A DNA stretch of 64,000 nucleotides from CAIYZT01 sp052387855. Lineage in GTDB: Bacteria; Pseudomonadota; Alphaproteobacteria; Rhodobacterales; Rhodobacteraceae. The translations under genes were made by a program, and so were the position numbers. The stretch lies in assembly GCA_052387855.1 (NCBI GenBank), contig JBQTIT010000053.1, forward strand, positions 13,421-77,420. Direction: 5' to 3'. A model generated the notes under the pieces. It was not told the DNA's origin and made no database searches. It worked only from the letters and a program-made list of their open reading frames with translations. Below, in pieces: positions 57,119 to 64,000 of this stretch (positions are counted from its first letter, which is position 1; each line of letters starts with the position of its first letter).

Positions 57119-57237
57119 TCCTTTCTGTTGGCGGGCCATCCGCCATCTGGACCGAAAGCCGGCGCAAGACTGGTCATAGCCATTGCGCGCGCGCCTTGGC
57201 CCTCATAGCCTGACAAAAATTACGGGGAAGGACTGCC

Positions 57238-58323
57238 ATGAGTGCCGGGATAGATCTGGACGATGTCTGCTGCGATTTCGGAAAGTTCCGCGCGGTGGAT
57301 CATGTGAACGTCAACATCCGGCCGGGCGAGTTCTTTTCCTTCCTCGGCCCCTCGGGCTGCGGCAAGACCACGATCCTGCGGATGATTTCCGGCTTTACGG
57401 AGCCGACCGAGGGCGCGATCCGCATCGGCGGCAAGGATGTGCGCGGGCTGCGCCCCAACCAGCGCCCGACGGCGCTGATCTTTCAAAACCTCGCGCTGTT
57501 TCCGCTGATGCCGATCTGGGAAAACATCGCCTTCGGGCTTGAGGTGCGGGGCGTCGACAAGGCCACGCGGCGCAAGCGGGCCGAAGAGCTGCTGGCGCTG
57601 GTGGACCTGCACGATTCGGCCGACAAGATGGTCAGCCAGCTATCCGGCGGCCAGAAGCAGCGCGTCGCCATCGCCCGCGCGCTGGCGGTCGAGCCGGCCG
57701 TGATGCTGCTGGACGAGCCGCTGTCGGCGCTTGACCTCAAGCTGCGCCAGCACATGCGGGCAGAGTTGCGCGCCATCCAGAAGCGCACCGGCGTCACCTT
57801 TATCTACATCACCCACGACCAGGGCGAGGCGCTGGCCATGTCAGACCGCGTCGGCGTGATGAGTCAGGGCCGCCTGCAACAGGTGGCCGACCCGCGCGAG
57901 ATCTACAACAGCCCCGTCAACGGGTTCGTCGCCTCTTTCGTGGGCGAAAACAACATTTTCACGGGCGATGTTCAGAACGCGCACGAAGGAACGGCCAGCT
58001 TTTCCACCCCGCTTGGCACCTTCCGCGCCCGGCTGCCCGCCACCTCGGCCGGCCAGAAGGTCAAGCTTTACGTTCGCCCCGAACATGTCACCCTCTCGGC
58101 CACGCCGGGAGAGGAAAACTCGGTTCCCGTCACGCTGACCGAGGTTGCCTTCGAAGGCAACTTCATCACCGTCCACGCGGTGAGCGAGCAGGGCACGCCG
58201 ATGACGGCAGAGCTTCGCAACGACGGAACCAGCACGGCGCCGGCCTCGGGCGCGCGGATGCACATGGTGTTTGCGGCGCGCAACGCCTCGCTCTTGCCCG
58301 ACAGCACCTCGGCGGGGGCCTGA
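57238..58323 (+). CDS. ABC transporter ATPase (PotA-like)
   Basis: 361 residues. Walker A is LGPSGCGKTTILRM (about 36-49), Q-loop LIFQNLALFPLM, signature LSGGQKQRVAIARAL (about 136-150), Walker B VMLLDEPLSALD and H-loop ITHDQGEAL. The C-terminal TOBE domain contains KLYVRPEHVTLS. ATPase of a type I importer with the two permeases that follow, the first starting three bases after its stop. Ribosome site GGGGAAGGA precedes the ATG. Confidence 0.92.
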   Translation: MSAGIDLDDVCCDFGKFRAVDHVNVNIRPGEFFSFLGPSGCGKTTILRMISGFTEPTEGAIRIGGKDVRGLRPNQRPTALIFQNLALFPLMPIWENIAFGLEVRGVDKATRRKRAEELLALVDLHDSADKMVSQLSGGQKQRVAIARALAVEPAVMLLDEPLSALDLKLRQHMRAELRAIQKRTGVTFIYITHDQGEALAMSDRVGVMSQGRLQQVADPREIYNSPVNGFVASFVGENNIFTGDVQNAHEGTASFSTPLGTFRARLPATSAGQKVKLYVRPEHVTLSATPGEENSVPVTLTEVAFEGNFITVHAVSEQGTPMTAELRNDGTSTAPASGARMHMVFAARNASLLPDSTSAGA

Positions 58324-58326
58324 GCC

Positions 58327-59250
58327 ATGCACGATCTTTATCGTCGCTACGGCAGGGGGCTGACCTTTACCTTCATCGGGCTGACCGCCTTCTGGCTGCT
58401 GGTTCTGGTGATCCTGCCCGATTTCAAGCTGCTGGAGGCCTCGTTCCGCCCCTATCTTCCGGTGGTCGACATCGGCGGGCCCAAGGACGTCTACAGCCTG
58501 TCCAACTATGGGCAGATCCTGGGCAACGAGGTGCCCTTTGGCTTTCTGGGGCTCGATTTTCCGATCCCGGCGCGGATCAAGGTCTTTGTGCTGACGATCA
58601 TCTATTCCATGGTCGTGACCGTGGTCTGCTTTGCGCTGGCCTATCCGCTGGCGTTCTACCTGGCCAAGGTCGCCTCGAACCGCTCGCTTCCCACGCTGTT
58701 CCTGCTCTTGTTCGTGCCGCTCTGGGTGTCCGAGGTGCTGCGCTCTTTCGCCTGGTACATCATCCTGACCCTGAAGGGCCCGCTCAACGCCATTCTGATG
58801 GCGCTGGGCCTGATCGAGCGGGAAATCCGCTGGATCGACGGCTACAGCCCGGTCGTGGTGACGCTGGTCTATGCCTATGTGCTGTTCATGCTGTTCCCGC
58901 TCTACAACGCGATGCAGTCGCTGGACAGCAACCAGATCGAGGCGGCCGAGGATCTGGGATCGCCCTGGTGGCGCACGCATTGGCGGGTGATCCTGCCGCA
59001 TTCCAAGCCCGGCATCGCCTCGGGCGCGGTGATGGTGTTCATGCTGTCGGCCGGCTCGCTGCTGGTGCCGGCGATCATCAACTCCACGACCGGCAACTGG
59101 TTCACCCAGACCATCCAGGGCATCATGCTCGAAGGGCAGGACTGGAACGCGGGGGCGGCCTTTGCCTTCATGCTGCTCTTGTTCTGCACCCTCATGGTGA
59201 CGCTGGCGATGCGGGTGTTCCGCGTCAAGCTGTCCGACATCGCGAAGTAG
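58327..59250 (+). CDS. ABC transporter permease (PotB-like)
   Basis: A 307-residue permease with six helices. The first is GLTAFWLLVLVILPDFKLLE. A periplasmic loop (SFRPYLPVVDIGGPKDVYSL) leads to helices ending ALRVFRVKLSDI-like text, and the EAA coupling loop is EAAEDLGSPWWRTHWRVILP. Normal length, unlike its counterpart in the first ABC operon. It lies three bases after the ATPase gene and 13 before the partner permease. Confidence 0.9.
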   Translation: MHDLYRRYGRGLTFTFIGLTAFWLLVLVILPDFKLLEASFRPYLPVVDIGGPKDVYSLSNYGQILGNEVPFGFLGLDFPIPARIKVFVLTIIYSMVVTVVCFALAYPLAFYLAKVASNRSLPTLFLLLFVPLWVSEVLRSFAWYIILTLKGPLNAILMALGLIEREIRWIDGYSPVVVTLVYAYVLFMLFPLYNAMQSLDSNQIEAAEDLGSPWWRTHWRVILPHSKPGIASGAVMVFMLSAGSLLVPAIINSTTGNWFTQTIQGIMLEGQDWNAGAAFAFMLLLFCTLMVTLAMRVFRVKLSDIAK

Positions 59251-59263
59251 GGGGGTCAGTCAG

Positions 59264-60091
59264 ATGCCGTTCAACCGAAAGACCCTTGGCCACATCTACA
59301 TGGCGGCCTTTCTGCTTTACCTGCTGTTGCCGCTGGTGGTGATGTCCGGCGCCGCCTTCAACGCCAGCAAGCTGCCGACCATCATCCCCTGGAAGGGGTT
59401 GACCGACGACTGGTTCGTCGCGCTCTACAACGACAACCGGATCTGGATCGCGTTCCGCAACACGATTCTGGTGGCGCTGGCGGTGGTGGTGATCGCGGTG
59501 CCGGTCGGGGCGGCGGGGGCGATCCTGGTCAATTCCATCGGCGGGCGGCTGCGCGGCATCCTTTATGGGCTGATGGTGGCGCCGATCCTGGTTCCGGGCG
59601 TGGTGATCGGCATCTCGACCCTGCTGTTCTGGAACCAGTTCTCGGTCGGCTCGGGCCTGCATCTGTCGGTGCTGGGGCAGGTCAGCTACATCGCGTCCTT
59701 TGTGATGCTGCTGGTTCTGGCGCGCCTGCAAAGCTTTGACCAGGGGCTGGAGGAGGCCGCGCTTGACCTGGGCGCCAGCCACGCCCAGGTGATGCGGCGG
59801 GTCCTGCTGCCGCATCTTTATCCCGCGCTGGGGGCCGGGGCGGCGATCTCGTTCTTTCAGTCCATCGAGAATTTCAACGTCACGCTGTTCACGCGCGGCG
59901 GGGCCGACACGCTGACGGTCTATGTGTTCTCCAAGGTCCGCTCGGGCATCACGCCGACGATCAACGCGCTGGCCTTTCTGATGATCCTGGTGACCATCGT
60001 CTTTGCCGTGGTCTACGAGACGCGCCGGCGCCGCCGCGTGGCGATCGAGGCCGCGCGCGAGGCCGAGGCCCGCCGCGCCGAGGCCGTCTGA
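59264..60091 (+). CDS. ABC transporter permease (PotC-like)
   Basis: A 275-residue permease with six helices. It begins LGHIYMAAFLLYLLLPLVVM, and its EAA loop is EEAALDLGASHAQVMRRVLL. A charged Arg/Ala-rich cytoplasmic tail (ETRRRRRVAIEAAREAEARR, about 250-269) ends the protein. It completes the importer. The TauE-like gene follows after 91 bases on the same strand, perhaps co-transcribed. Confidence 0.9.
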   Translation: MPFNRKTLGHIYMAAFLLYLLLPLVVMSGAAFNASKLPTIIPWKGLTDDWFVALYNDNRIWIAFRNTILVALAVVVIAVPVGAAGAILVNSIGGRLRGILYGLMVAPILVPGVVIGISTLLFWNQFSVGSGLHLSVLGQVSYIASFVMLLVLARLQSFDQGLEEAALDLGASHAQVMRRVLLPHLYPALGAGAAISFFQSIENFNVTLFTRGGADTLTVYVFSKVRSGITPTINALAFLMILVTIVFAVVYETRRRRRVAIEAAREAEARRAEAV

Positions 60092-60182
60092 CAAAGGGCA
60101 CGCGCCGGGCTTGCAGGCCCGGCGGGGTTTCGGCACTCTGCCCCGGCAAGGGGGGCCGCAGGGGCCGCCCCAAGGACATGCG

Positions 60183-61001
60183 ATGCCCGATCTTTCCATC
60201 CTGCTGCCGATGGCGGCGCTTCTTGTCGTGATCGGCGGCCTTGCCGGTCTGGTGGCCGGCCTGCTGGGGGTCGGGGGCGGCATCGTGCTGGTGCCGGCAT
60301 TCTTTTATGCCTTCACCTCGCTCGGCTATGACGGCCCGCACCTGATGCAGGTCTGCATCGCGACCTCGCTGGCCACGATCATCGTCACCTCGCCGCGCTC
60401 GGTCATGGCGCACAACGCCAGGGGTGCGGTGGACTGGGCGCTGCTGCGCGGCTGGTCGGTGTTCATCGTTCTGGGCGCGGCGGCCGGCACGCTGGTGGCA
60501 AGCCGCGTCTCGTCGCAGGCGCTGCAAGCGGTCTTTGCCGCGCTGGCGGGGGTCGCGGGGCTGTACATGGCCCTGGGGCGCGCGCATTGGCGTCTGGCGG
60601 GCGCGCTGCCGGGCCAGCCGCTGCGCGGCGTGATGGCCACGGCGCTGGCGTTCTTTTCGGCCATGATGGGGATCGGCGGCGGCACATTCGGCGTGCCGCT
60701 GATGACGCTGTTTTCGGTGCCGATCCACCGGGCGGTGGGAACCGCCGCCGGAATCGGGATGCTGATCGCGGTGCCCTCGGTGCTGGGCTTTGTGCTGGTG
60801 CAGACCACCGGCGCGCCCCCCTTCACCCTGGGGGCGGTCAACCTGCCGGCCTTTCTGCTGGTCATCGGGGCGACCTATGTGACCACGCCCTGGGGCACGC
60901 ATCTGGCCCATGCGATGGACCCAAGGCCGCTCAAGCGCGTCTTTGCGGTGTTCCTGATCCTGGTCGCGCTGAACATGCTGCGAAAGGTGCTTGGGTGGTA
61001 G
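60183..61001 (+). CDS. TauE/SafE family sulfite or sulfonate exporter
   Basis: A 272-residue membrane protein with about eight helices. The paired glycine-rich motifs of the family appear as GLLGVGGGIVLVPAFFYAF in the first half and FFSAMMGIGGGTFGVPLM in the second. Members export sulfite, sulfoacetate or other small anions, or are of unknown function. The start is at 60183. Its last seven bases overlap a GTG start of the interrupted downstream gene, so the two were probably co-translated before the insertion. Confidence 0.88.
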   Translation: MPDLSILLPMAALLVVIGGLAGLVAGLLGVGGGIVLVPAFFYAFTSLGYDGPHLMQVCIATSLATIIVTSPRSVMAHNARGAVDWALLRGWSVFIVLGAAAGTLVASRVSSQALQAVFAALAGVAGLYMALGRAHWRLAGALPGQPLRGVMATALAFFSAMMGIGGGTFGVPLMTLFSVPIHRAVGTAAGIGMLIAVPSVLGFVLVQTTGAPPFTLGAVNLPAFLLVIGATYVTTPWGTHLAHAMDPRPLKRVFAVFLILVALNMLRKVLGW

Positions 61002-61260
61002 GGCCGCAAGGCTGGGCGCGGATCGGCCCGCAGGGGCGCATCAGGGATTGGGCCACGGCGGCGCTGCCCCTGGCCACGGCGGCGCTGCGCCAGAGCGCCG
61101 AGCCGCTGCGCTGCGGTGGCACCTGGGCCGTGGGGCTGGACCTGCTCGCGAACGACGCCGACGGCGCCGTCGGTGGCGCGCCGCTGCCCTGGGATCTGTT
61201 CGGCCTGCCGCCCGAGCCCCTGCACCGGGCGCAGCTATCGGCGGTCTACCCCGGCTATCC
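60995..61260 (+). pseudogene. 5' remnant of a gene cut by IS66 insertion
   Basis: A GTG at 60995, seven bases after AAAGG, opens a frame of about 89 residues. It runs without interruption to base 61260; the next codon straddles the boundary and the TAA stop (61262-61264) lies in the element's terminal repeat. The text GGTWAVGLDLLANDADGAVG and HRAQLSAVYPGYP looks like the N-terminal quarter of a family of phytanoyl-CoA dioxygenase-like proteins in Rhodobacteraceae as I remember it; this is uncertain. The remainder should lie beyond 64000. Confidence 0.6.
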
Positions 61261-61284
61261 GTAAGCGGCGGCCATGCCCCATTG
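61261..61284 (+). repeat. IS66 left inverted repeat
   Basis: GTAAGCGGCGGCCATGCCCC then ATTG, matching the right end with one mismatch (T against C at position 15). Confidence 0.92.
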
Positions 61285-61363
61285 ATTTCGCGCCTGCGCG
61301 TTGCCGTGATGGTTCGGAGCGGAGGGCGGCTGGTAGCTCGTCAGGGACTACGAGACGAGGTCC

Positions 61364-63040
61364 TTATGCATCATTGTCCTGCTGAATGTCGGCCCACGGC
61401 ATAAGGGCGTCGATGTCGCGCGCGAGATGGCCATTGGCCAGCTTGGTGAACAGATCGCGCAGATAGGCATAGGGTTCGACGCCGTTCATCTTGCATGTGC
61501 CGATCAGGCTGGCGAAGCGGGCCCAATTGCGCCCGCCCTCGTCATGGCCGGCAAAGAGCGCATTGCGGCGGTTCATGGCCGGGCTGCGGATGGCGTTTTC
61601 CACGAGGTTGGAGTCGATGTCGACGCGTCCGTCCTCGAGGAACAGCCTGAAGCCGTCCTGCCGTTTCAGCATGTAGGCCATGGCCTCACCGAGGTCGGAT
61701 TTGCGCGAGACCCGCGCGGCCTGTGCCTTCAGCCAGGTGAAGAATTCATCGACCAACGGGCGGGACATTTCTTGCCGGACAGCCCGGCGGTGGTCCGGGT
61801 CGGACCCACGGATGGCATCCTCGACCTTGTAAAGCGCCGCGATGCGCAACAGCGCCTCGTCGACGATGGGGGATCCCTTCTTGGGCTTGGCCGCGATCAG
61901 CTTCCTGCGGCCATGCGCCCAGCAGAAGGCCAGCCGCAGCGGATCGCCGCCCGGGCGTTTAGGTGTGGCCAGGTGGGTATAGGCGCCATAGGCGTCGACC
62001 TGGATTGTCCCGTTGAACCCCTTGAGGATTTCGGCGGCATATTCGCCTTTACGCCCGGGGCGATAATGGAACACGACGCCAGGTGGTGCCGGACCGTTCC
62101 AGCCCCGGTCATCGCGCAACACCGCCCAGAGGTAGCCCGTCTTGGTTTTGCCCCGCCCGGGGTCGAGAACAGGCGCGGTGGTTTCATCGACATAGAGCCG
62201 GGTGCTGTCGGACAGTAGCTGTTCGGCCATGTGATCGACAACAGGCGCGATGGCAGCCCCCGTGCGGCCCATCCAATCCGCCAACACAGATCGGTCGATC
62301 GGCACCCCATGGCGGGCCATCACCACGGACTGGCGATTGAGCGGCATATATTCTGAATGCTTGGATACGGCGATCTGGGCCAGCAGCGCCTCGGTTGGCC
62401 AGCTCCCCTCCAATAGATGCGCAGGTGCCTTTGCCTGAACCACACCTGTGCGCCCCTTGGGGCAGGCATATCGGGGGCGCACCGTGACGATGACCTGATA
62501 GCGCGCGGGGATGTAATCCAGCCGCTCGGTGCGGTCCTCGCCGATCCACACCATGTCGCCGCAGCCGCAGGGGCAGACGATGCTCTCAGGCTCGACCACG
62601 CGCTCGACACGCGGCAGGCTTTCGGGCAATGCCCGGGCCTTGCGGGGCGCGCGCGGCTTGCGCTTCTCTGGGTCTGGTTCGCTGGCCGCGATCCTGTCCT
62701 CGACGGCGGCGATCTGCGCCTGCGTCTCGGCGATGGCGGTTTCCAGATCTTCCAGCGCCAGCTCCAGCTGCGCAGGGTCCAGCTTCTCGGATTTCGGCCC
62801 GAACTTGGTGCGTCGATACTCTTGAACCTGACCTTCCAGCTTCTCGATCAATGCCTTCAGCTCGGTGATGAAGGCGTCCTTCTCCGCGACCACGGCCTGT
62901 TCGTGCTGGCGCGCCGCGCGTTCAACGCGCGCCTCAAATTGCGCGGCTTCCAGCGCCGCTTTTTGGGCGGCAAAGGCCTTAACCACCTCGGGCGGCAGGT
63001 CCGGAAACTGGCTGAGATCGAGGGGCTGCGACATGCGCAT
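61364..63040 (-). CDS. tnpC: IS66 transposase TnpC (DDE)
   Basis: 558 residues. A helical, coiled-coil N-terminus (about 10-120) contains YRRTKFGPKSEKLDP, typical of IS66. A Cys-rich zinc site CPCGCGDMVW lies at about 158-167. The catalytic domain has the first Asp in LYVDETTAPVLDPG, the second in QVDAYGAYTHLA and the Glu in DSNLVENAIR, followed by the IS66 C-terminal segment NWARFASLIGTCKMNGVEPY. It appears intact. The start is 63040 or 63034. Confidence 0.95.
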   Translation of the reverse strand: MRMSQPLDLSQFPDLPPEVVKAFAAQKAALEAAQFEARVERAARQHEQAVVAEKDAFITELKALIEKLEGQVQEYRRTKFGPKSEKLDPAQLELALEDLETAIAETQAQIAAVEDRIAASEPDPEKRKPRAPRKARALPESLPRVERVVEPESIVCPCGCGDMVWIGEDRTERLDYIPARYQVIVTVRPRYACPKGRTGVVQAKAPAHLLEGSWPTEALLAQIAVSKHSEYMPLNRQSVVMARHGVPIDRSVLADWMGRTGAAIAPVVDHMAEQLLSDSTRLYVDETTAPVLDPGRGKTKTGYLWAVLRDDRGWNGPAPPGVVFHYRPGRKGEYAAEILKGFNGTIQVDAYGAYTHLATPKRPGGDPLRLAFCWAHGRRKLIAAKPKKGSPIVDEALLRIAALYKVEDAIRGSDPDHRRAVRQEMSRPLVDEFFTWLKAQAARVSRKSDLGEAMAYMLKRQDGFRLFLEDGRVDIDSNLVENAIRSPAMNRRNALFAGHDEGGRNWARFASLIGTCKMNGVEPYAYLRDLFTKLANGHLARDIDALMPWADIQQDNDA

Positions 63041-63098
63041 TTCTACCCGATCCGGGACAGAAAGCCCAATAAAACAACGCCAAAACCGACCCGGTGAG

Positions 63099-63452
63099 TC
63101 ATCCTGCCGCAGCTGGCGGCAACACCCGCTGCGCGACCACCCGACGCCAGTCCAGCCCCTCGAACAGAGCCTCGAATTGCGCCCGCGACAGCCGCATCAC
63201 CCCGTCCTGAACCTTTGGCCAGGCGAAGCTGCCCTGTTCCAAGACCTTGTAGATCAGAACCATTCCGGTGCCGTCCCACACAAGGATCTTCAACCTGTCA
63301 CCGCGTTTTGACCGAAACACCACCGTAACCCCGGAGTGCGGATCGAGTTTCAGCTCGGTCTGCACGAGCAGCGCCAGAGCGTTATGCCCGCACCTGAAGT
63401 CGACCGGCTTCGTCGCGATCAGGATCGGCAGCCGTTGGCCGGCGACAATCAT
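63099..63452 (-). CDS. tnpB: IS66 accessory protein TnpB
   Basis: A 117-residue small protein of the IS66 Orf2 family. PVDFRCGHNALALLVQTEL and FRSKRGDRLKILVWDGTGM are the family signatures. It overlaps tnpA by ATGA. Required for transposition in IS66 elements that carry it. Intact. Confidence 0.94.
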   Translation of the reverse strand: MIVAGQRLPILIATKPVDFRCGHNALALLVQTELKLDPHSGVTVVFRSKRGDRLKILVWDGTGMVLIYKVLEQGSFAWPKVQDGVMRLSRAQFEALFEGLDWRRVVAQRVLPPAAAG

Positions 63453-63910
63453 GCCGCCCCACGCAATGCGCGCACCAGCGCCGCCGCGCGTTCCACCGCG
63501 ACATCGCTGGGAATGCGCAGCAGCAGATCGGGCCCCACCTCGATCGTCATCACGCCACTGCCGTTCTGAGACACCTCGACCACAGCCGATCTTTGCGGAT
63601 CCACAGGGGCGGGCAGAATGGACAGCGGCACAAAGGCAGGTTCCATGACCGCCGAACTTGGCGATGTGGTCAGTGCGTCTATCAGTTCACCCGGCAGAGC
63701 CAGCCGACCCTGTCGGGCATGCCGACGCCAATCTGACAGGTGATGGGGCAGGAGGTCATAGCGCGCAGCCACATCGCAGACCCGCACACCCGGCCGAAGA
63801 CTTTCGGCAACGATCCGAGCCTTGAGCTCAGCAGGCCACCGCCGCTTGCCGCGCCGCCGCGGTTCGACAACCTCACACCGCCCCATGAAACCATCGCCAC
63901 CGTCCGCCAT
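63449..63910 (-). CDS. tnpA: IS66 accessory protein TnpA
   Basis: About 153 residues. A helix-turn-helix region (RWPAELKARIVAESL and VCDVAARYDLLPHHLSDWRR, about 20-55) is typical of IS66 Orf1. The C-terminal part ends in VERAAALVRALRGAA. The ATG at 63910 has GGAGG six bases upstream. It overlaps tnpB at its end. Intact. Confidence 0.9.
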   Translation of the reverse strand: MADGGDGFMGRCEVVEPRRRGKRRWPAELKARIVAESLRPGVRVCDVAARYDLLPHHLSDWRRHARQGRLALPGELIDALTTSPSSAVMEPAFVPLSILPAPVDPQRSAVVEVSQNGSGVMTIEVGPDLLLRIPSDVAVERAAALVRALRGAA

Positions 63911-63976
63911 GCGCAACCTCCATCTGCTCAAGCAGACCTTCTCGCAGGCGCGGCGCGCATCAGGAACTCATCAATC

Positions 63977-64000
63977 CAATGGGGCGTGGCCGCCGCTTAC
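63977..64000 (-). repeat. IS66 right inverted repeat
   Basis: The last 24 bases of the window, CAAT then GGGGCGTGGCCGCCGCTTAC, complementary to the left end. The element, and hence the window, ends at the G of GTAA on the minus strand. Confidence 0.92.

Larger units (their letters stand above)
61261..64000 (-). mobile_element. IS66-family insertion sequence, complete (2740 bases)
   Basis: Terminal inverted repeats are GTAAGCGGCGGCCATGCCCC at the left and the reverse complement of GGGGCGTGGCCGCCGCTTAC at the right. They match at 23 of 24 bases, and GTAA ends are typical of IS66. Between them are the three standard genes tnpA, tnpB and tnpC, transcribed leftward. The element ends exactly at the window edge. 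An 8-base target duplication is expected; the left copy would be GGCTATCC (61253-61260). Confidence 0.93.

Noticed and set aside
1..64000. CRISPR array, rRNA operon, prophage or replication origin
   Set aside because: No regularly spaced direct repeats, rRNA sequence, phage structural genes or DnaA-box cluster were seen.

Overview
The window is a 64 kb piece of a GC-rich alphaproteobacterial chromosome, most likely Rhodobacteraceae and plausibly Paracoccus or a close relative. The evidence is the very high GC content, the aa3 oxidase subunit I gene next to a cytochrome c-550-like gene (an arrangement known from Paracoccus), a complete beta-hydroxyaspartate cycle operon, and many TRAP and polyamine-type ABC transporters. 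All calls were made by reading the sequence; no database search was run.

Layout. 0.1-3.5 kb: folate and cell-wall precursor genes folB, folP, glmM. 3.5-8.9 kb: CPBP membrane protease, MFS carrier, ilvC, two overlapping Lrp/AsnC regulators and a class V aminotransferase. 9-19.7 kb: UbiH-like hydroxylase, HAD nucleotidase, GntR regulator, a GT2 glycosyltransferase with an N-terminal MshEN-like region, carA, yqeY, ctaD, a cytochrome c-550 gene, lipB and a frameshifted LytTR membrane regulator. 20-26 kb: tRNA-Leu(GAG), then a four-gene spermidine/putrescine-type ABC transporter with a ureohydrolase. 26-31 kb: bhcR and divergent bhcABCD. Together these enzymes convert glyoxylate plus glycine to oxaloacetate via beta-hydroxyaspartate and iminosuccinate. 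31-38.5 kb: a methyltransferase-like gene, an AEC carrier and a housekeeping run (MBL hydrolase, tatD, holB, tmk, D-Ala-D-Ala carboxypeptidase, SPOR lipoprotein).

From about 38.8 kb the content becomes catabolic and accessory. It holds an SDR, tRNA-Ser(UGA), and a leftward set of TRAP transporter, pentonate-type dehydratase and sugar 1-dehydrogenase. Divergent from this runs a tightly coupled rightward set: GlpA-like and GlpB-like flavoproteins, an FGGY kinase, an aldehyde dehydrogenase, a membrane-dipeptidase homologue lacking its first metal motif, a large unrecognised protein and a DUF3726-like protein. An inosose dehydratase and a second polyamine-type ABC transporter follow, then a TauE/SafE permease.

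The last 2.74 kb (61261-64000) is an IS66-family element with 24-bp terminal inverted repeats. It cuts off a gene that starts at 60995, and its right end coincides with the last base of the window.

The features most worth a second look are the coupled 45.9-54.7 kb cluster with its two unassigned proteins, the palindromes in the bhcR-bhcA interval, the ureohydrolase/ABC operon beside the beta-hydroxyaspartate cycle, a dispersed hairpin-plus-GGATATTT intergenic repeat in four copies, and the one-base frameshift in the LytTR gene.
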